In this document: one piece after another, positions 1 to 5,819 of the stretch
How the letters are laid out: each line of letters opens with the position of its first letter
Position numbering within the stretch: position 1 is the first letter of the stretch
From: Eubacteriales Family XIII. Incertae Sedis bacterium
Lineage (GTDB): Bacteria > Bacillota > Clostridia > Peptostreptococcales > Anaerovoracaceae
Direction of reading: 5' to 3'
Assembly: GCA_031276775.1 (NCBI GenBank)
Contig: JAISML010000122.1
Coordinates: 1 to 6,476 of the forward strand
DNA: 6,476 bases
Translations under genes and position numbers: made by a program
Notes under the pieces: model-generated
What the model saw: the letters and a program-made list of their open reading frames with translations, nothing else
Told to the model about the DNA's origin: nothing
Database searches by the model: none

Positions 1-848
1 CCGAAGAGGAACAGTTCGAAGTCTACAAGTCCGTTGTGCAGGAAATGCAGCCGTATCCGGTCATCTTCAGGACTTTGGACATCGGCGGGGACAAAAACCT
101 TCCCTACCTGAATCTGCCCAAAGAACTCAATCCTTTTCTCGGCTGGCGGGCGATTCGCATATGTTTTGACAGGATAGACCTCTTCAAAACCCAGTTGAGG
201 GCGATGCTCAGAGCCGGCGCTTTCGGCAAGATCAAGATCATGTTTCCGATGATTTCCGGTTTGGCGGAGACGAGAAAGGCAAAATCGATACTGACGGAAG
301 TGAAGAGCGAACTCGAGGCGGGGAATATCCCTTTCGATCCGGACATTGAGATCGGGCTGATGATAGAGATTCCTTCCTCCGCGACGATCGCGGACGTTTT
401 GGCCAAGGAAGTGGATTTTTTCAGCATCGGCACAAACGATCTGATTCAGTACGCCTTGGCCGCCGATCGCATGAACGAACGGATAGCCCATCTGTACGAT
501 CCGCTTTGCCTTCCGGTTCTCAGACTGATCAAAAGCGTGATCGACGCGGCGCACGCTGCGGGCATATGGGTCGGCATGTGCGGGGAAATGGCCGCCGATC
601 CCGTGTCCGTGCCGGTTCTGCTCGGGATGGGACTCGATGAATTTTCCATGACGGCTTCGTCGATCCCTGAGGTGAAGCAGATCATCCGCGCCACGTCCTA
701 TGCGGCGGCGAAAGAATTGGCGGATCGGGTGATGCGCACGGAGGAATCCGACGAGATAAAGTCGCTCGCAAACGCGTTCTCATCGGAGGTTCGCGCGTGC
801 ATCGACGCAGGGAGACGGAAAAATCCGGACGTGCAGGACGTGCAGTAA
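1..848 (+). CDS. ptsI: PTS enzyme I (phosphoenolpyruvate-protein phosphotransferase), C-terminal half
   Basis: Enzyme I takes phosphate from PEP and passes it to HPr, the first step of the cytoplasmic PTS relay. The reading frame is open from base 3, so the 5' part of the gene lies outside the window; 281 residues are visible out of about 570 usual for the family. What is visible is the PEP-binding TIM-barrel domain. It holds FRTLDIGGDK (substrate-binding Arg), the NPFLGWRAIR segment, MIEIPSSA (metal-ligand Glu, codon at 366), SIGTNDLIQY and AADRMN, and the catalytic-Cys motif GMCGEMAADP (Cys codon at 579-581). The phospho-histidine of the N-terminal domain is not in the window. The gene ends in a 9-bp tandem repeat encoding Asp-Val-Gln twice. 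It lies 14 bp before EIIA, so it is very probably in one operon with the sugar-specific components. A fusion with EIIA or HPr domains upstream cannot be excluded. Confidence 0.96.
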   Translation, partial: EEEQFEVYKSVVQEMQPYPVIFRTLDIGGDKNLPYLNLPKELNPFLGWRAIRICFDRIDLFKTQLRAMLRAGAFGKIKIMFPMISGLAETRKAKSILTEVKSELEAGNIPFDPDIEIGLMIEIPSSATIADVLAKEVDFFSIGTNDLIQYALAADRMNERIAHLYDPLCLPVLRLIKSVIDAAHAAGIWVGMCGEMAADPVSVPVLLGMGLDEFSMTASSIPEVKQIIRATSYAAAKELADRVMRTEESDEIKSLANAFSSEVRACIDAGRRKNPDVQDVQ

Positions 849-862
849 GAAGGGAGTTGGGT

Positions 863-1348
863 ATGTCGAACATAAGATTGCGATCGGATGAAGATTTGAT
901 TCTGCTGCATGTGAAAGCGGACGACAGGCGTCAGGTGATCGAGGCGCTTGGACGGAGGGTTGAGGCGAAAGGATATATCAACGAACGGTTTATTCCGAGA
1001 TTGTTGGAACGGGAAGAGGCTTTCCCGACCGGCATCGAGACGGCGTATCCGATCGCGATCCCCCACATCGGCGGAGATTGCACGCAACCGTTCCTTGCCG
1101 TTGCGGTTCTGGACGAACCTGTCATGTTCGGCGATATGGGAGGCGTAAAGTCCGAACTCGCCGTGCGGCTCGTATTTCTGTTTGGCATCACGGCGCCCGA
1201 AGATCAGGTGCAGGTGTTGAAGAATTTCATGGCGGCTTTCACCATGCGTGAACACTTGGAATCCCTTTTGGGGATCGAATCCGAAATTGCGGGGCTTGAA
1301 CTGTTGGAAACGCTGTTGGGAGATGGATTTGAAGCGGTCTACCGATGA
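863..1348 (+). CDS. PTS EIIA component, fructose/galactitol (PTS_EIIA_2) type
   Basis: Cytoplasmic phosphocarrier of 161 residues that would accept phosphate from HPr and hand it to the EIIB encoded next. The family signature is FPTG (residues 54-57) followed by IAIPH, placing the phosphorylated His at residue 68. The C-terminal half has the usual hydrophobic strand (LVFLFGITAPEDQVQVL) and a helix. Length is typical for a free-standing GatA-like domain. The ATG at 863 is chosen because AAGGGAG (849-855) sits 7 bp upstream; the frame is open further upstream but overlaps ptsI. The downstream partners are of galactitol type, so GatA-like is the best description, but the substrate is unknown and no gene symbol is assigned. 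Confidence 0.92.
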   Translation: MSNIRLRSDEDLILLHVKADDRRQVIEALGRRVEAKGYINERFIPRLLEREEAFPTGIETAYPIAIPHIGGDCTQPFLAVAVLDEPVMFGDMGGVKSELAVRLVFLFGITAPEDQVQVLKNFMAAFTMREHLESLLGIESEIAGLELLETLLGDGFEAVYR

Positions 1349-1480
1349 CCGTTCGGATGTGGAAAGGAGGTTTGTATCGGGATACGGGGGAACACGGATT
1401 CATGTTTGTGTGCGTTATTGCTCGGGGGAATGGCGAAGCAAGGAAGGCTTGAACCATTCCGAAATGCGAGGAGGGGAAAA
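1349..1480 (+). other. Gap between EIIA and EIIB with an orphan Shine-Dalgarno and a possible mini-ORF
   Basis: This 132-bp stretch is long for an otherwise compact operon. It holds a near-perfect ribosome binding site, GGAAAGGAGG at 1361-1370, with no ATG or GTG at a normal distance. The only nearby reading frame is TTG at 1372 (1 bp after the SD), which runs 26 codons to TGA at 1450-1452; ATG 1402 lies in the same frame. A 12-bp dyad, GTATC-GG-GATAC (1374-1385), directly follows the SD. I do not recognise the 26-residue product. It may be a decayed or leader peptide, an mRNA standby site, or chance. Confidence 0.35.
1468..1476 (+). promoter_or_regulatory. Ribosome binding site fixing the EIIB start
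   Basis: GAGGAGGGG lies 4 bp before GTG 1481. It supports that GTG over the upstream in-frame ATG 1430 and TTG 1406, which would put about 17-25 unrelated residues before the EIIB fold. Confidence 0.75.
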
Positions 1481-1783
1481 GTGATCAAAATAGTTGTAGC
1501 CTGCGGAGGCGGCATATTCACGACGACACTTGTGACCGATCAAATCAAAGAGATACTGAAGAAGGCAAAGATCGCACATAAAGTAACGCCGGCAAAGCTC
1601 ACAGAGGTGGCGAGCATCAGCGATGCGGATCTGATCGTTGTGACGGGCAAGTTTGGCACGGACACAAAGAATGTGGCCAACATCCCGATCATCGCCGGCA
1701 TCGCTTTGGTGACAGGTGTGGGAAAAGAAGAATTTGCGGACGATTTGGTGAAAAAAGTAAAAGAATTGGAGGGTGTGGAGTAA
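1481..1783 (+). CDS. PTS EIIB component, galactitol (lactose/cellobiose-like fold) type
   Basis: A 100-residue cytoplasmic phosphotransfer domain starting at GTG. It would take phosphate from the EIIA His and transfer it through a cysteine onto the incoming substrate at EIIC. The N-terminal strand and P-loop read IKIVVACGGGIFTTT, which puts the active-site cysteine at residue 8, as in GatB-like proteins. The remainder alternates strands and helices (LIVVTGKF, ending in an amphipathic Lys/Glu-rich helix). Length is normal for a free-standing EIIB of this type. The stop codon is 1 bp from the EIIC ATG, so the two are translationally coupled, which fits their forming one transporter. The family is clear; substrate specificity is not. 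Confidence 0.93.
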   Translation: MIKIVVACGGGIFTTTLVTDQIKEILKKAKIAHKVTPAKLTEVASISDADLIVVTGKFGTDTKNVANIPIIAGIALVTGVGKEEFADDLVKKVKELEGVE

Positions 1784-1784
1784 C

Positions 1785-3230
1785 ATGGAAACGATAAAAC
1801 TGATCCTCGATTTATTCGGCGCCAGCATTTTTGTGCCCATCATCGTTTTTATTCTGAGCCTTGTCATGCGCGTTCCTCCGGGTCAGGCGCTCAAAGGCGC
1901 GATTTACATGGGCATCGGTTTGACGGCGTTTAATGTCCTGCTCGGAGCGTTGACGGGACAGATGGGACCGATCATCACGGAAATGGTCAACAACACCGGC
2001 GTCAATCTTCCCGTTTTGGACATTGGGTGGCCCGCCGCTTCCGTCATCGTATACGCGAACTACATAGGTTTGTTTTTCATTCCCTTTGGGCTTGCGGTGG
2101 ATCTTCTGCTGTACGTCACGAAATGGACGGATACGTTCCATCCCACGGATATCTGGAATTACTATTTCTTCGTCTTTTGGGCCGCGATCATCCAGTTGCA
2201 GACCGGAAGCTTCGCGCTCGGCATCGTCGCCGGCGTACTGCTCAATCTGATTCTGTTGCTTTTGGCCGACTGGGTGGCGCCCGCGATGGAATGCTATTAC
2301 GGTTATCAGGGCGTCGTGAGCACTTGTTATTGCTCGGTCAGTTGCGTGCCGATTGCCGTCCTGATCCGGTGGGTCTTCAAAAAAACGGGTCTGAACAAAA
2401 TTCAGCTGAGCCCGAGCATGTTGCGCGACAAGTTCGGTTTCTGGGGAGAACCGGTCACCATGGGGCTGATCATCGGCTTGGCGGTATCCGTCGTCGCGAA
2501 GATATCCGGTTTGGGCGTGCTGGACAACTGGGCGATCATCCTCAAGACCGCCATCATGGTCGGTGCGATGATGGCGATCTATCCCGCCGTATCCGGCTTG
2601 TTCGTCAAAGGTCTCATCCCCATCACGCAGACCTTGAACGCGCGCATGAGAAGCGGGCAAATCAAAAGGAAGCAGATGAACATCGCCATAGATCCCGCCG
2701 TGTTCTTCGGCGAAGAGGCGAACATCGCCACAGGGCTGGTGCTCATCCCCGTCATGATCCTGTTTGCCATCTTTCTTCCGGGGAATACCGTCCTGCCGCT
2801 CGCCGATCTGCCCGCCCTGCCGTTTATGATGATCGGCATCACCTGCGTGGTCGGCGGAAACGCGTTGGCGGGCATCGTGACGGGCATCCTGTGGATATCC
2901 ATCGGATTCCTGATGAATTCGGAAGTCGCGCCGGTCTTTACCGACGCGGCCATCGCCGTAGGCGCCGTCGACGAATCCGCGGGGGATTCCATGGTCAGCA
3001 GTCTGATCGTCGGCAACAATCCGATCGCCTGGGTGGTCTACAAGATGTTCACCTTGCCAGGCACCCTGAAGTACGTGGGCATCGCGGTTTGTTTCGCCGT
3101 ATACCTCGTCGTCTACTTTCTGTTCCGGAAAAACAAGAAAGCCTGGCAACTTGCCGCAGGGGGAACGGAAGAGTATTTCGCTGAGAAAGAAGCAATTTGG
3201 AACGCGGCTCAGGCAAACGCAAACGCGTAA
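1785..3230 (+). CDS. PTS EIIC permease, galactitol (GatC/SgcC) family
   Basis: Integral membrane permease of 481 residues that would bind and translocate the substrate for phosphorylation by EIIB. The protein is strongly hydrophobic along most of its length. Family-like segments, in order, are DIGWPAASVIVYA (79-91), TDIWNYY (121-127), KFGFWGEPVTMG (216-227), KGLIPIT (275-281), IDPAVFFGEEANIATG (302-317) and LPGNTVLPLADLP (331-343). These match GatC-type permeases as I remember them. The ATG at 1785 has GGAGGG at 1768-1773 and a second GGAG at 1777-1780. Residues 168-187 are odd: where GatC relatives carry a Gly-Ile-x-x-Pro-His-Gly type motif, this protein has a Cys-rich stretch with no Pro-His-Gly, in an intact frame. 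A charged tail of about 30 residues follows the last membrane segment. Galactitol itself is not proven as substrate. Confidence 0.93.
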   Translation: METIKLILDLFGASIFVPIIVFILSLVMRVPPGQALKGAIYMGIGLTAFNVLLGALTGQMGPIITEMVNNTGVNLPVLDIGWPAASVIVYANYIGLFFIPFGLAVDLLLYVTKWTDTFHPTDIWNYYFFVFWAAIIQLQTGSFALGIVAGVLLNLILLLLADWVAPAMECYYGYQGVVSTCYCSVSCVPIAVLIRWVFKKTGLNKIQLSPSMLRDKFGFWGEPVTMGLIIGLAVSVVAKISGLGVLDNWAIILKTAIMVGAMMAIYPAVSGLFVKGLIPITQTLNARMRSGQIKRKQMNIAIDPAVFFGEEANIATGLVLIPVMILFAIFLPGNTVLPLADLPALPFMMIGITCVVGGNALAGIVTGILWISIGFLMNSEVAPVFTDAAIAVGAVDESAGDSMVSSLIVGNNPIAWVVYKMFTLPGTLKYVGIAVCFAVYLVVYFLFRKNKKAWQLAAGGTEEYFAEKEAIWNAAQANANA

Positions 3231-3252
3231 CCGCTCAAGCCGGAGTTTGCTG

Positions 3253-3288
3253 TGCCGCGGGGACGCCGTGTTCGGCGTTCCCGCGGCA
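3253..3288 (+). other. Strong GC-rich stem-loop between EIIC and the dehydrogenase
   Basis: An inverted repeat in the 85-bp gap after EIIC. TGCCGCGGGGACGCCG (3253-3268) pairs with CGGCGTTCCCGCGGCA (3273-3288): 16 consecutive pairs, one of them G-U (3262/3279), closing a 4-base loop. It is not followed by a T-run, so it is not a canonical intrinsic terminator. A plausible role is to stabilise the 3' end of the PTS mRNA, or to mark a processing point or partial attenuator, separating expression of the PTS genes from the dehydrogenase and HPr. The dehydrogenase ribosome binding site follows 14 bp after the stem. Confidence 0.75.
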
Positions 3289-3315
3289 AGGGCGATCTGT
3301 AAAGGATGATACACC

Positions 3316-4341
3316 ATGAGAAAATACAAAGCGCTGGTTACGGGCACATTCAGCGAGAACGGGCTCAGAAGATTGCGCGAAGTGGCGGACTGCGAGTACC
3401 GCGATTGGCAACTTGCGAAAAGACCGTACACGCAGGAAGAATTGAAAACCATGATCCAAGGCAAAGACATCCTCATCGTGGAGATGACGGAAGTGCACAA
3501 AGAAGTGATCGAATCCGCTTCCGATCTGAAGATCATCGGATGCTGCCGCGGACTGAGGGGGGATGACCTGACCGTGGACGTTCCCGCCTGCAACGAGAGG
3601 AAGATACCGATACTCAACGCGCCCGGCCGCAACCTGAATTCCGTGGCCGAGTTCACCATATTCCTCACGCTCGGCATTTTGCGCAAGGTGCGTCCGGCCA
3701 TCAATTGGTTTTACGACGCGCAGTGGAAAGAGTGGTTGGATTTCTACACGACGTTCAGAACCGGGGAAATCAGGGGACGGACCGTCGGCTTGATGGGTTT
3801 CGGAAACATCGGGAAAATGGTGGCGGCGCTGTTCAACGCCTTTGGCGCAAAGGTGATGGCCTATGACCCTTTCGTGAACGATCCGGATGTCTACCGCCAA
3901 TACAACACGGCAAAAACGGACGCCCAAACGCTGTTTCGGGAAGCCGATATCGTTTCGCTGCATATGAATGTCAATGACGACACCAAAGCGTTCGTGAACG
4001 CGGAATTGCTCGGTCTTATGAAACCGACCGCGTTTCTCGTCAATTCCGCGCGCGCGGCCATCGTTGACAGGGACGCGCTTTATGACGCGCTTGCGGGCGG
4101 AAAGATCGCGGGGTACGCGACGGACGTTTACCACAGGGAACCCTGCAATCCGGAAACCGAACCGCTTTTGGCGCTCGACAATGTGTTTGGAACGCCGCAT
4201 TTGGGCGGCACCGCGGACGAAGTGATTCAAAATCATTCGAACATCATCATGGATGACATAGAGAGGCTTCTGCGGAAAGAAACGCCGAAATTCATCCTGA
4301 ATCCGCAGGTGCTCGACGCGTTTTATCGGCAGCTTGCATGA
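3316..4341 (+). CDS. D-isomer-specific 2-hydroxyacid dehydrogenase (phosphoglycerate dehydrogenase-like)
   Basis: NAD(P)-dependent oxidoreductase of 341 residues interconverting a 2-hydroxyacid and a 2-oxoacid in the cytoplasm. The N-terminal part is the catalytic (flavodoxin-like) domain with NAPGRN at 101-106. The nucleotide-binding domain follows, with GFGNIG at 161-166 and the acidic YDP at 183-185, which suggests NAD rather than NADP. The catalytic triad is in place: Arg246 in NSARAAIVD, Glu275 in DVYHREP, and His295 in TPHLGG. There is no C-terminal ACT domain, so it resembles the short SerA-like/hydroxypyruvate reductase group rather than full-length serine-pathway SerA. The ATG at 3316 has AAAGG at 3301-3305. 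It sits between the permease and HPr, only 17 bp from the latter, which suggests it acts on the imported and phosphorylated substrate or a derivative. Its true substrate cannot be read from the sequence. Confidence 0.93.
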   Translation: MRKYKALVTGTFSENGLRRLREVADCEYRDWQLAKRPYTQEELKTMIQGKDILIVEMTEVHKEVIESASDLKIIGCCRGLRGDDLTVDVPACNERKIPILNAPGRNLNSVAEFTIFLTLGILRKVRPAINWFYDAQWKEWLDFYTTFRTGEIRGRTVGLMGFGNIGKMVAALFNAFGAKVMAYDPFVNDPDVYRQYNTAKTDAQTLFREADIVSLHMNVNDDTKAFVNAELLGLMKPTAFLVNSARAAIVDRDALYDALAGGKIAGYATDVYHREPCNPETEPLLALDNVFGTPHLGGTADEVIQNHSNIIMDDIERLLRKETPKFILNPQVLDAFYRQLA

Positions 4342-4344
4342 ATC

Positions 4345-4355
4345 GGAGAGAGGAG
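4345..4355 (+). promoter_or_regulatory. Ribosome binding site region of HPr
   Basis: GGAG (4345-4348) and AGGAG (4351-4355) precede ATG 4359 by 10 and 3 bp. Both lie downstream of the alternative ATG 4338, which overlaps the dehydrogenase stop as ATGA and has no SD of its own. This favours 4359. Confidence 0.65.
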
Positions 4356-4358
4356 ACC

Positions 4359-4619
4359 ATGTACACACAGAGCTATGTGATAAAAAACCAAACAGGACTT
4401 CACGCCAGGCCCGCGTCCCTTTTTGTCAAAACCGCGAATCAATTCAGCTCAAGCATCAAAGTCAGGAAAGACGACGAGGAAGGGGATGCGAAGAGCATCA
4501 TCTCCGTTTTGACGCTCGGAGCCGGCATAGGCGCGACGATTTCAATCAGCGCTTCGGGTGTGGATGAAACCGAAGCGGTGCAATCCCTGATCGGATTGAT
4601 GGATACATTTACGGAATGA
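4359..4619 (+). CDS. HPr-family phosphocarrier protein
   Basis: Small cytoplasmic phosphocarrier of 86 residues that relays phosphate from enzyme I to EIIA. The active-site motif NQTGLHARPAS places the phosphorylated His at residue 15, exactly the standard HPr position, when translation starts at ATG 4359. The upstream ATG 4338 would add 7 residues and shift this numbering, so the shorter form is preferred. The second signature, KSIISVLTLG, puts Ser at position 46, the site phosphorylated by HPr kinase in Firmicutes. It is therefore a catalytically competent HPr and not a Crh-like protein, which lacks His15. Together with ptsI upstream it makes the operon a complete phosphorelay. It may be a paralogue of a housekeeping HPr elsewhere in the genome, which the window cannot show. 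Confidence 0.94.
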   Translation: MYTQSYVIKNQTGLHARPASLFVKTANQFSSSIKVRKDDEEGDAKSIISVLTLGAGIGATISISASGVDETEAVQSLIGLMDTFTE

Positions 4620-4642
4620 GGCGACGGTCACGGAGAAATTAT

Positions 4643-4656
4643 TTTCAATATTGAAA
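4643..4656. promoter_or_regulatory. Perfect 14-bp palindrome, candidate operator
   Basis: TTTCAATATTGAAA is a perfect inverted repeat, 23 bp after the HPr stop and upstream of the SorC-type regulator gene. Its right arm, TTGAAA, is also the candidate -35 hexamer, so a bound repressor would block the promoter. Autoregulation by the downstream regulator is the simplest reading. Position and symmetry are seen; the binding protein is inferred. Confidence 0.6.
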
Positions 4657-4679
4657 TTATGGGATGCGCGCTTTACAGT
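4651..4679 (+). promoter_or_regulatory. Candidate sigma-70-type promoter for the regulator-RLP transcript
   Basis: TTGAAA (4651-4656) and TACAGT (4674-4679) are separated by 17 bp. The -35 matches the consensus in 5 of 6 positions and the -10 in 4 of 6. An alternative -10, TATAGT at 4679-4684, matches better but would leave a 22-bp spacer. The surrounding sequence is clearly more AT-rich than the flanking genes. No intrinsic terminator is seen after HPr, so read-through from the PTS operon is also likely. Confidence 0.5.
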
Positions 4680-4691
4680 ATAGTCAATAGG

Positions 4692-4701
4692 AAAATATTT
4701 T
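4692..4701. promoter_or_regulatory. Second AT-rich palindrome downstream of the promoter
   Basis: AAAATATTTT is a perfect 10-bp palindrome sharing the AATATT core of the palindrome at 4643-4656. Their centres are 47 bp apart, on either side of the candidate -10. It could be an auxiliary operator, but AT-rich palindromes this short arise easily by chance. Confidence 0.25.
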
Positions 4702-4741
4702 TCTGTGTGTCGTCCGTGTATGATTCGCGAAAATCCGGACG

Positions 4742-4758
4742 CAAAGCCGACAGCTTTG
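4742..4758 (+). other. Small hairpin in the regulator leader
   Basis: CAAAGC (4742-4747) pairs with GCTTTG (4753-4758) around a 5-base loop, just before the GGAGG at 4771-4775. It would lie in the 5' untranslated leader if translation starts at GTG 4789, or inside the gene if it starts at ATG 4720. The stem is weak and its role is uncertain. Confidence 0.25.
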
Positions 4759-4788
4759 TTTGACGGTGACGGAGGACAAAACAACGAG

Positions 4789-5817
4789 GTGGAGTCAGAG
4801 GTTTACAATCAATCGGGATCGTTGATCCTCAGAACGGCGTATCTCTATTATTTGAAAGGAAAGACGCAGCAGGAGATCGCCAACGTACTGAATGTTTCGG
4901 TGCCGACGGTGTCCAGATTGGTAAAAAAAGCCAAAGACGAAAAAGTCGTTGAATTTGTGATTCGGGATCCGTATATTCAGAGCATTGAAATGGAGGAGAA
5001 GCTCAAACAGGTTTTTAAGTTGCGGGACGTCATTGTCGCGCCGACGCCGTTCCTGCCCCTGCATGGAAAGACGATGCAGGGATTTGAGGGAAACGCGCGG
5101 AGGGCGGTGGCGCTCGAAGGAGCCAGATACGTGCAGAGGATAATCGGAGATCACGATATCCTGGGCGTCAGTTGGGGAAAAACGATCCACGCGCTGATTC
5201 ACTTTTTGAATCCGTGCCGGAAGATCAACGCCGGATTTGTGACGATGCACGGCAGCATCGTGGGTTGCAATCCCGATATGGATGTGCGCGCGCTTGTCGC
5301 CAGAATGAGCATGGCGTTCGGAGGGCGGAACTACTCGTTGCTCACGGAGGGCTTTGTCAGCACCGGGGAAATACTGGAGATCATACGGACCGAGGTGAAT
5401 GTCAACAGGGTCTTTGAGATGTTTGATCGGATCACGATCTCCCTTGCGGGTGTGGGCGCCTTTTATCCGGAGCGCGAATCGATGCTCTACGAAACGGGAT
5501 ACTACATTTCGGAATCGGACTTGAAAGATTTGAGGAGCAAAGACCTGATGGGCGACATTCTGTTGAGATTTTTCGATTCCCAAGGGAACGAATGCGACAG
5601 TTTGTTTAAGGAGAGGACGTTGGGCATCGATCTCGAAACTTACAAAAAAATCAAGACGAAGGTCGTCCTTGCCGCGGATCGGAAAAAATCAAATGCCGTT
5701 TTGGGCATTATCAAAGGCGGTTTGGCGGATGTGCTCATTGCGGATTACAGTCTGGCGAATACGTTGTTGGAACTGAACTCGAATAACTCATTGAAAGGTA
5801 TGCGGAAAGGAGAATAA
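4789..5817 (+). CDS. SorC/DeoR-type sugar-binding transcriptional regulator
   Basis: DNA-binding regulator of 342 residues (from GTG 4789). The N-terminus carries a helix-turn-helix, from about residue 16 (LYYLKGKTQQEIA) through the recognition helix VPTVSRLVKKA (about 38-48). The rest is the SorC sugar-phosphate-binding domain, with GVSWGKT (about 126-132), LAGVGAF (about 219-225) and the C-terminal segment GIIKGGLADVLIADYSLANTLL (about 306-327). Start choice: GTG 4789 has GGAGG at 4771-4775, 13 bp away, and gives the short N-terminus usual for the family. An in-frame ATG at 4720 would add 23 residues but has no SD. The ligand is expected to be a phosphorylated intermediate of the pathway. 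The gene is followed after 2 bp by the RLP, and probably controls its own promoter and the neighbouring PTS genes. Confidence 0.92.
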   Translation: MESEVYNQSGSLILRTAYLYYLKGKTQQEIANVLNVSVPTVSRLVKKAKDEKVVEFVIRDPYIQSIEMEEKLKQVFKLRDVIVAPTPFLPLHGKTMQGFEGNARRAVALEGARYVQRIIGDHDILGVSWGKTIHALIHFLNPCRKINAGFVTMHGSIVGCNPDMDVRALVARMSMAFGGRNYSLLTEGFVSTGEILEIIRTEVNVNRVFEMFDRITISLAGVGAFYPERESMLYETGYYISESDLKDLRSKDLMGDILLRFFDSQGNECDSLFKERTLGIDLETYKKIKTKVVLAADRKKSNAVLGIIKGGLADVLIADYSLANTLLELNSNNSLKGMRKGE

Positions 5818-5819
5818 TC

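Noticed and set aside
2027..3184. Forward 385-codon frame overlapping EIIC
   Set aside because: It is extremely Arg/His-rich, as expected of a shifted frame of a GC-rich gene, and it lies wholly within a well-supported permease.
3253..3288. Intrinsic terminator after EIIC
   Set aside because: The stem is strong, but the following bases (AGGGCGATCTG) contain no T-run, so it is listed as a hairpin of unknown role instead.
1812..3704. Antisense open frame of 630 codons across EIIC and the start of the dehydrogenase
   Set aside because: It is the mirror of a GC-biased coding strand: low-complexity, rich in Asp/His/Arg/Gly, with no recognisable motif, and the opposite strand has clear family matches.
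4338..4358. Longer HPr start at ATG 4338 overlapping the dehydrogenase stop (ATGA)
   Set aside because: It would move the active His to residue 22 and Ser to 53, has no SD of its own, and the seven added residues include the SD of the shorter form.
3235..4368. Antisense open frame of 377 codons across the dehydrogenase
   Set aside because: The + strand has an intact catalytic triad and GxGxxG motif; the antisense product has no recognisable domain and no ribosome binding site that I can see.
4664..4677. Possible CcpA cre site (ATGCGCGCTTTACA)
   Set aside because: Only the right half resembles the cre consensus; the left half lacks the TGNAA pattern, so it is not called although it lies at a suggestive position near the -10.
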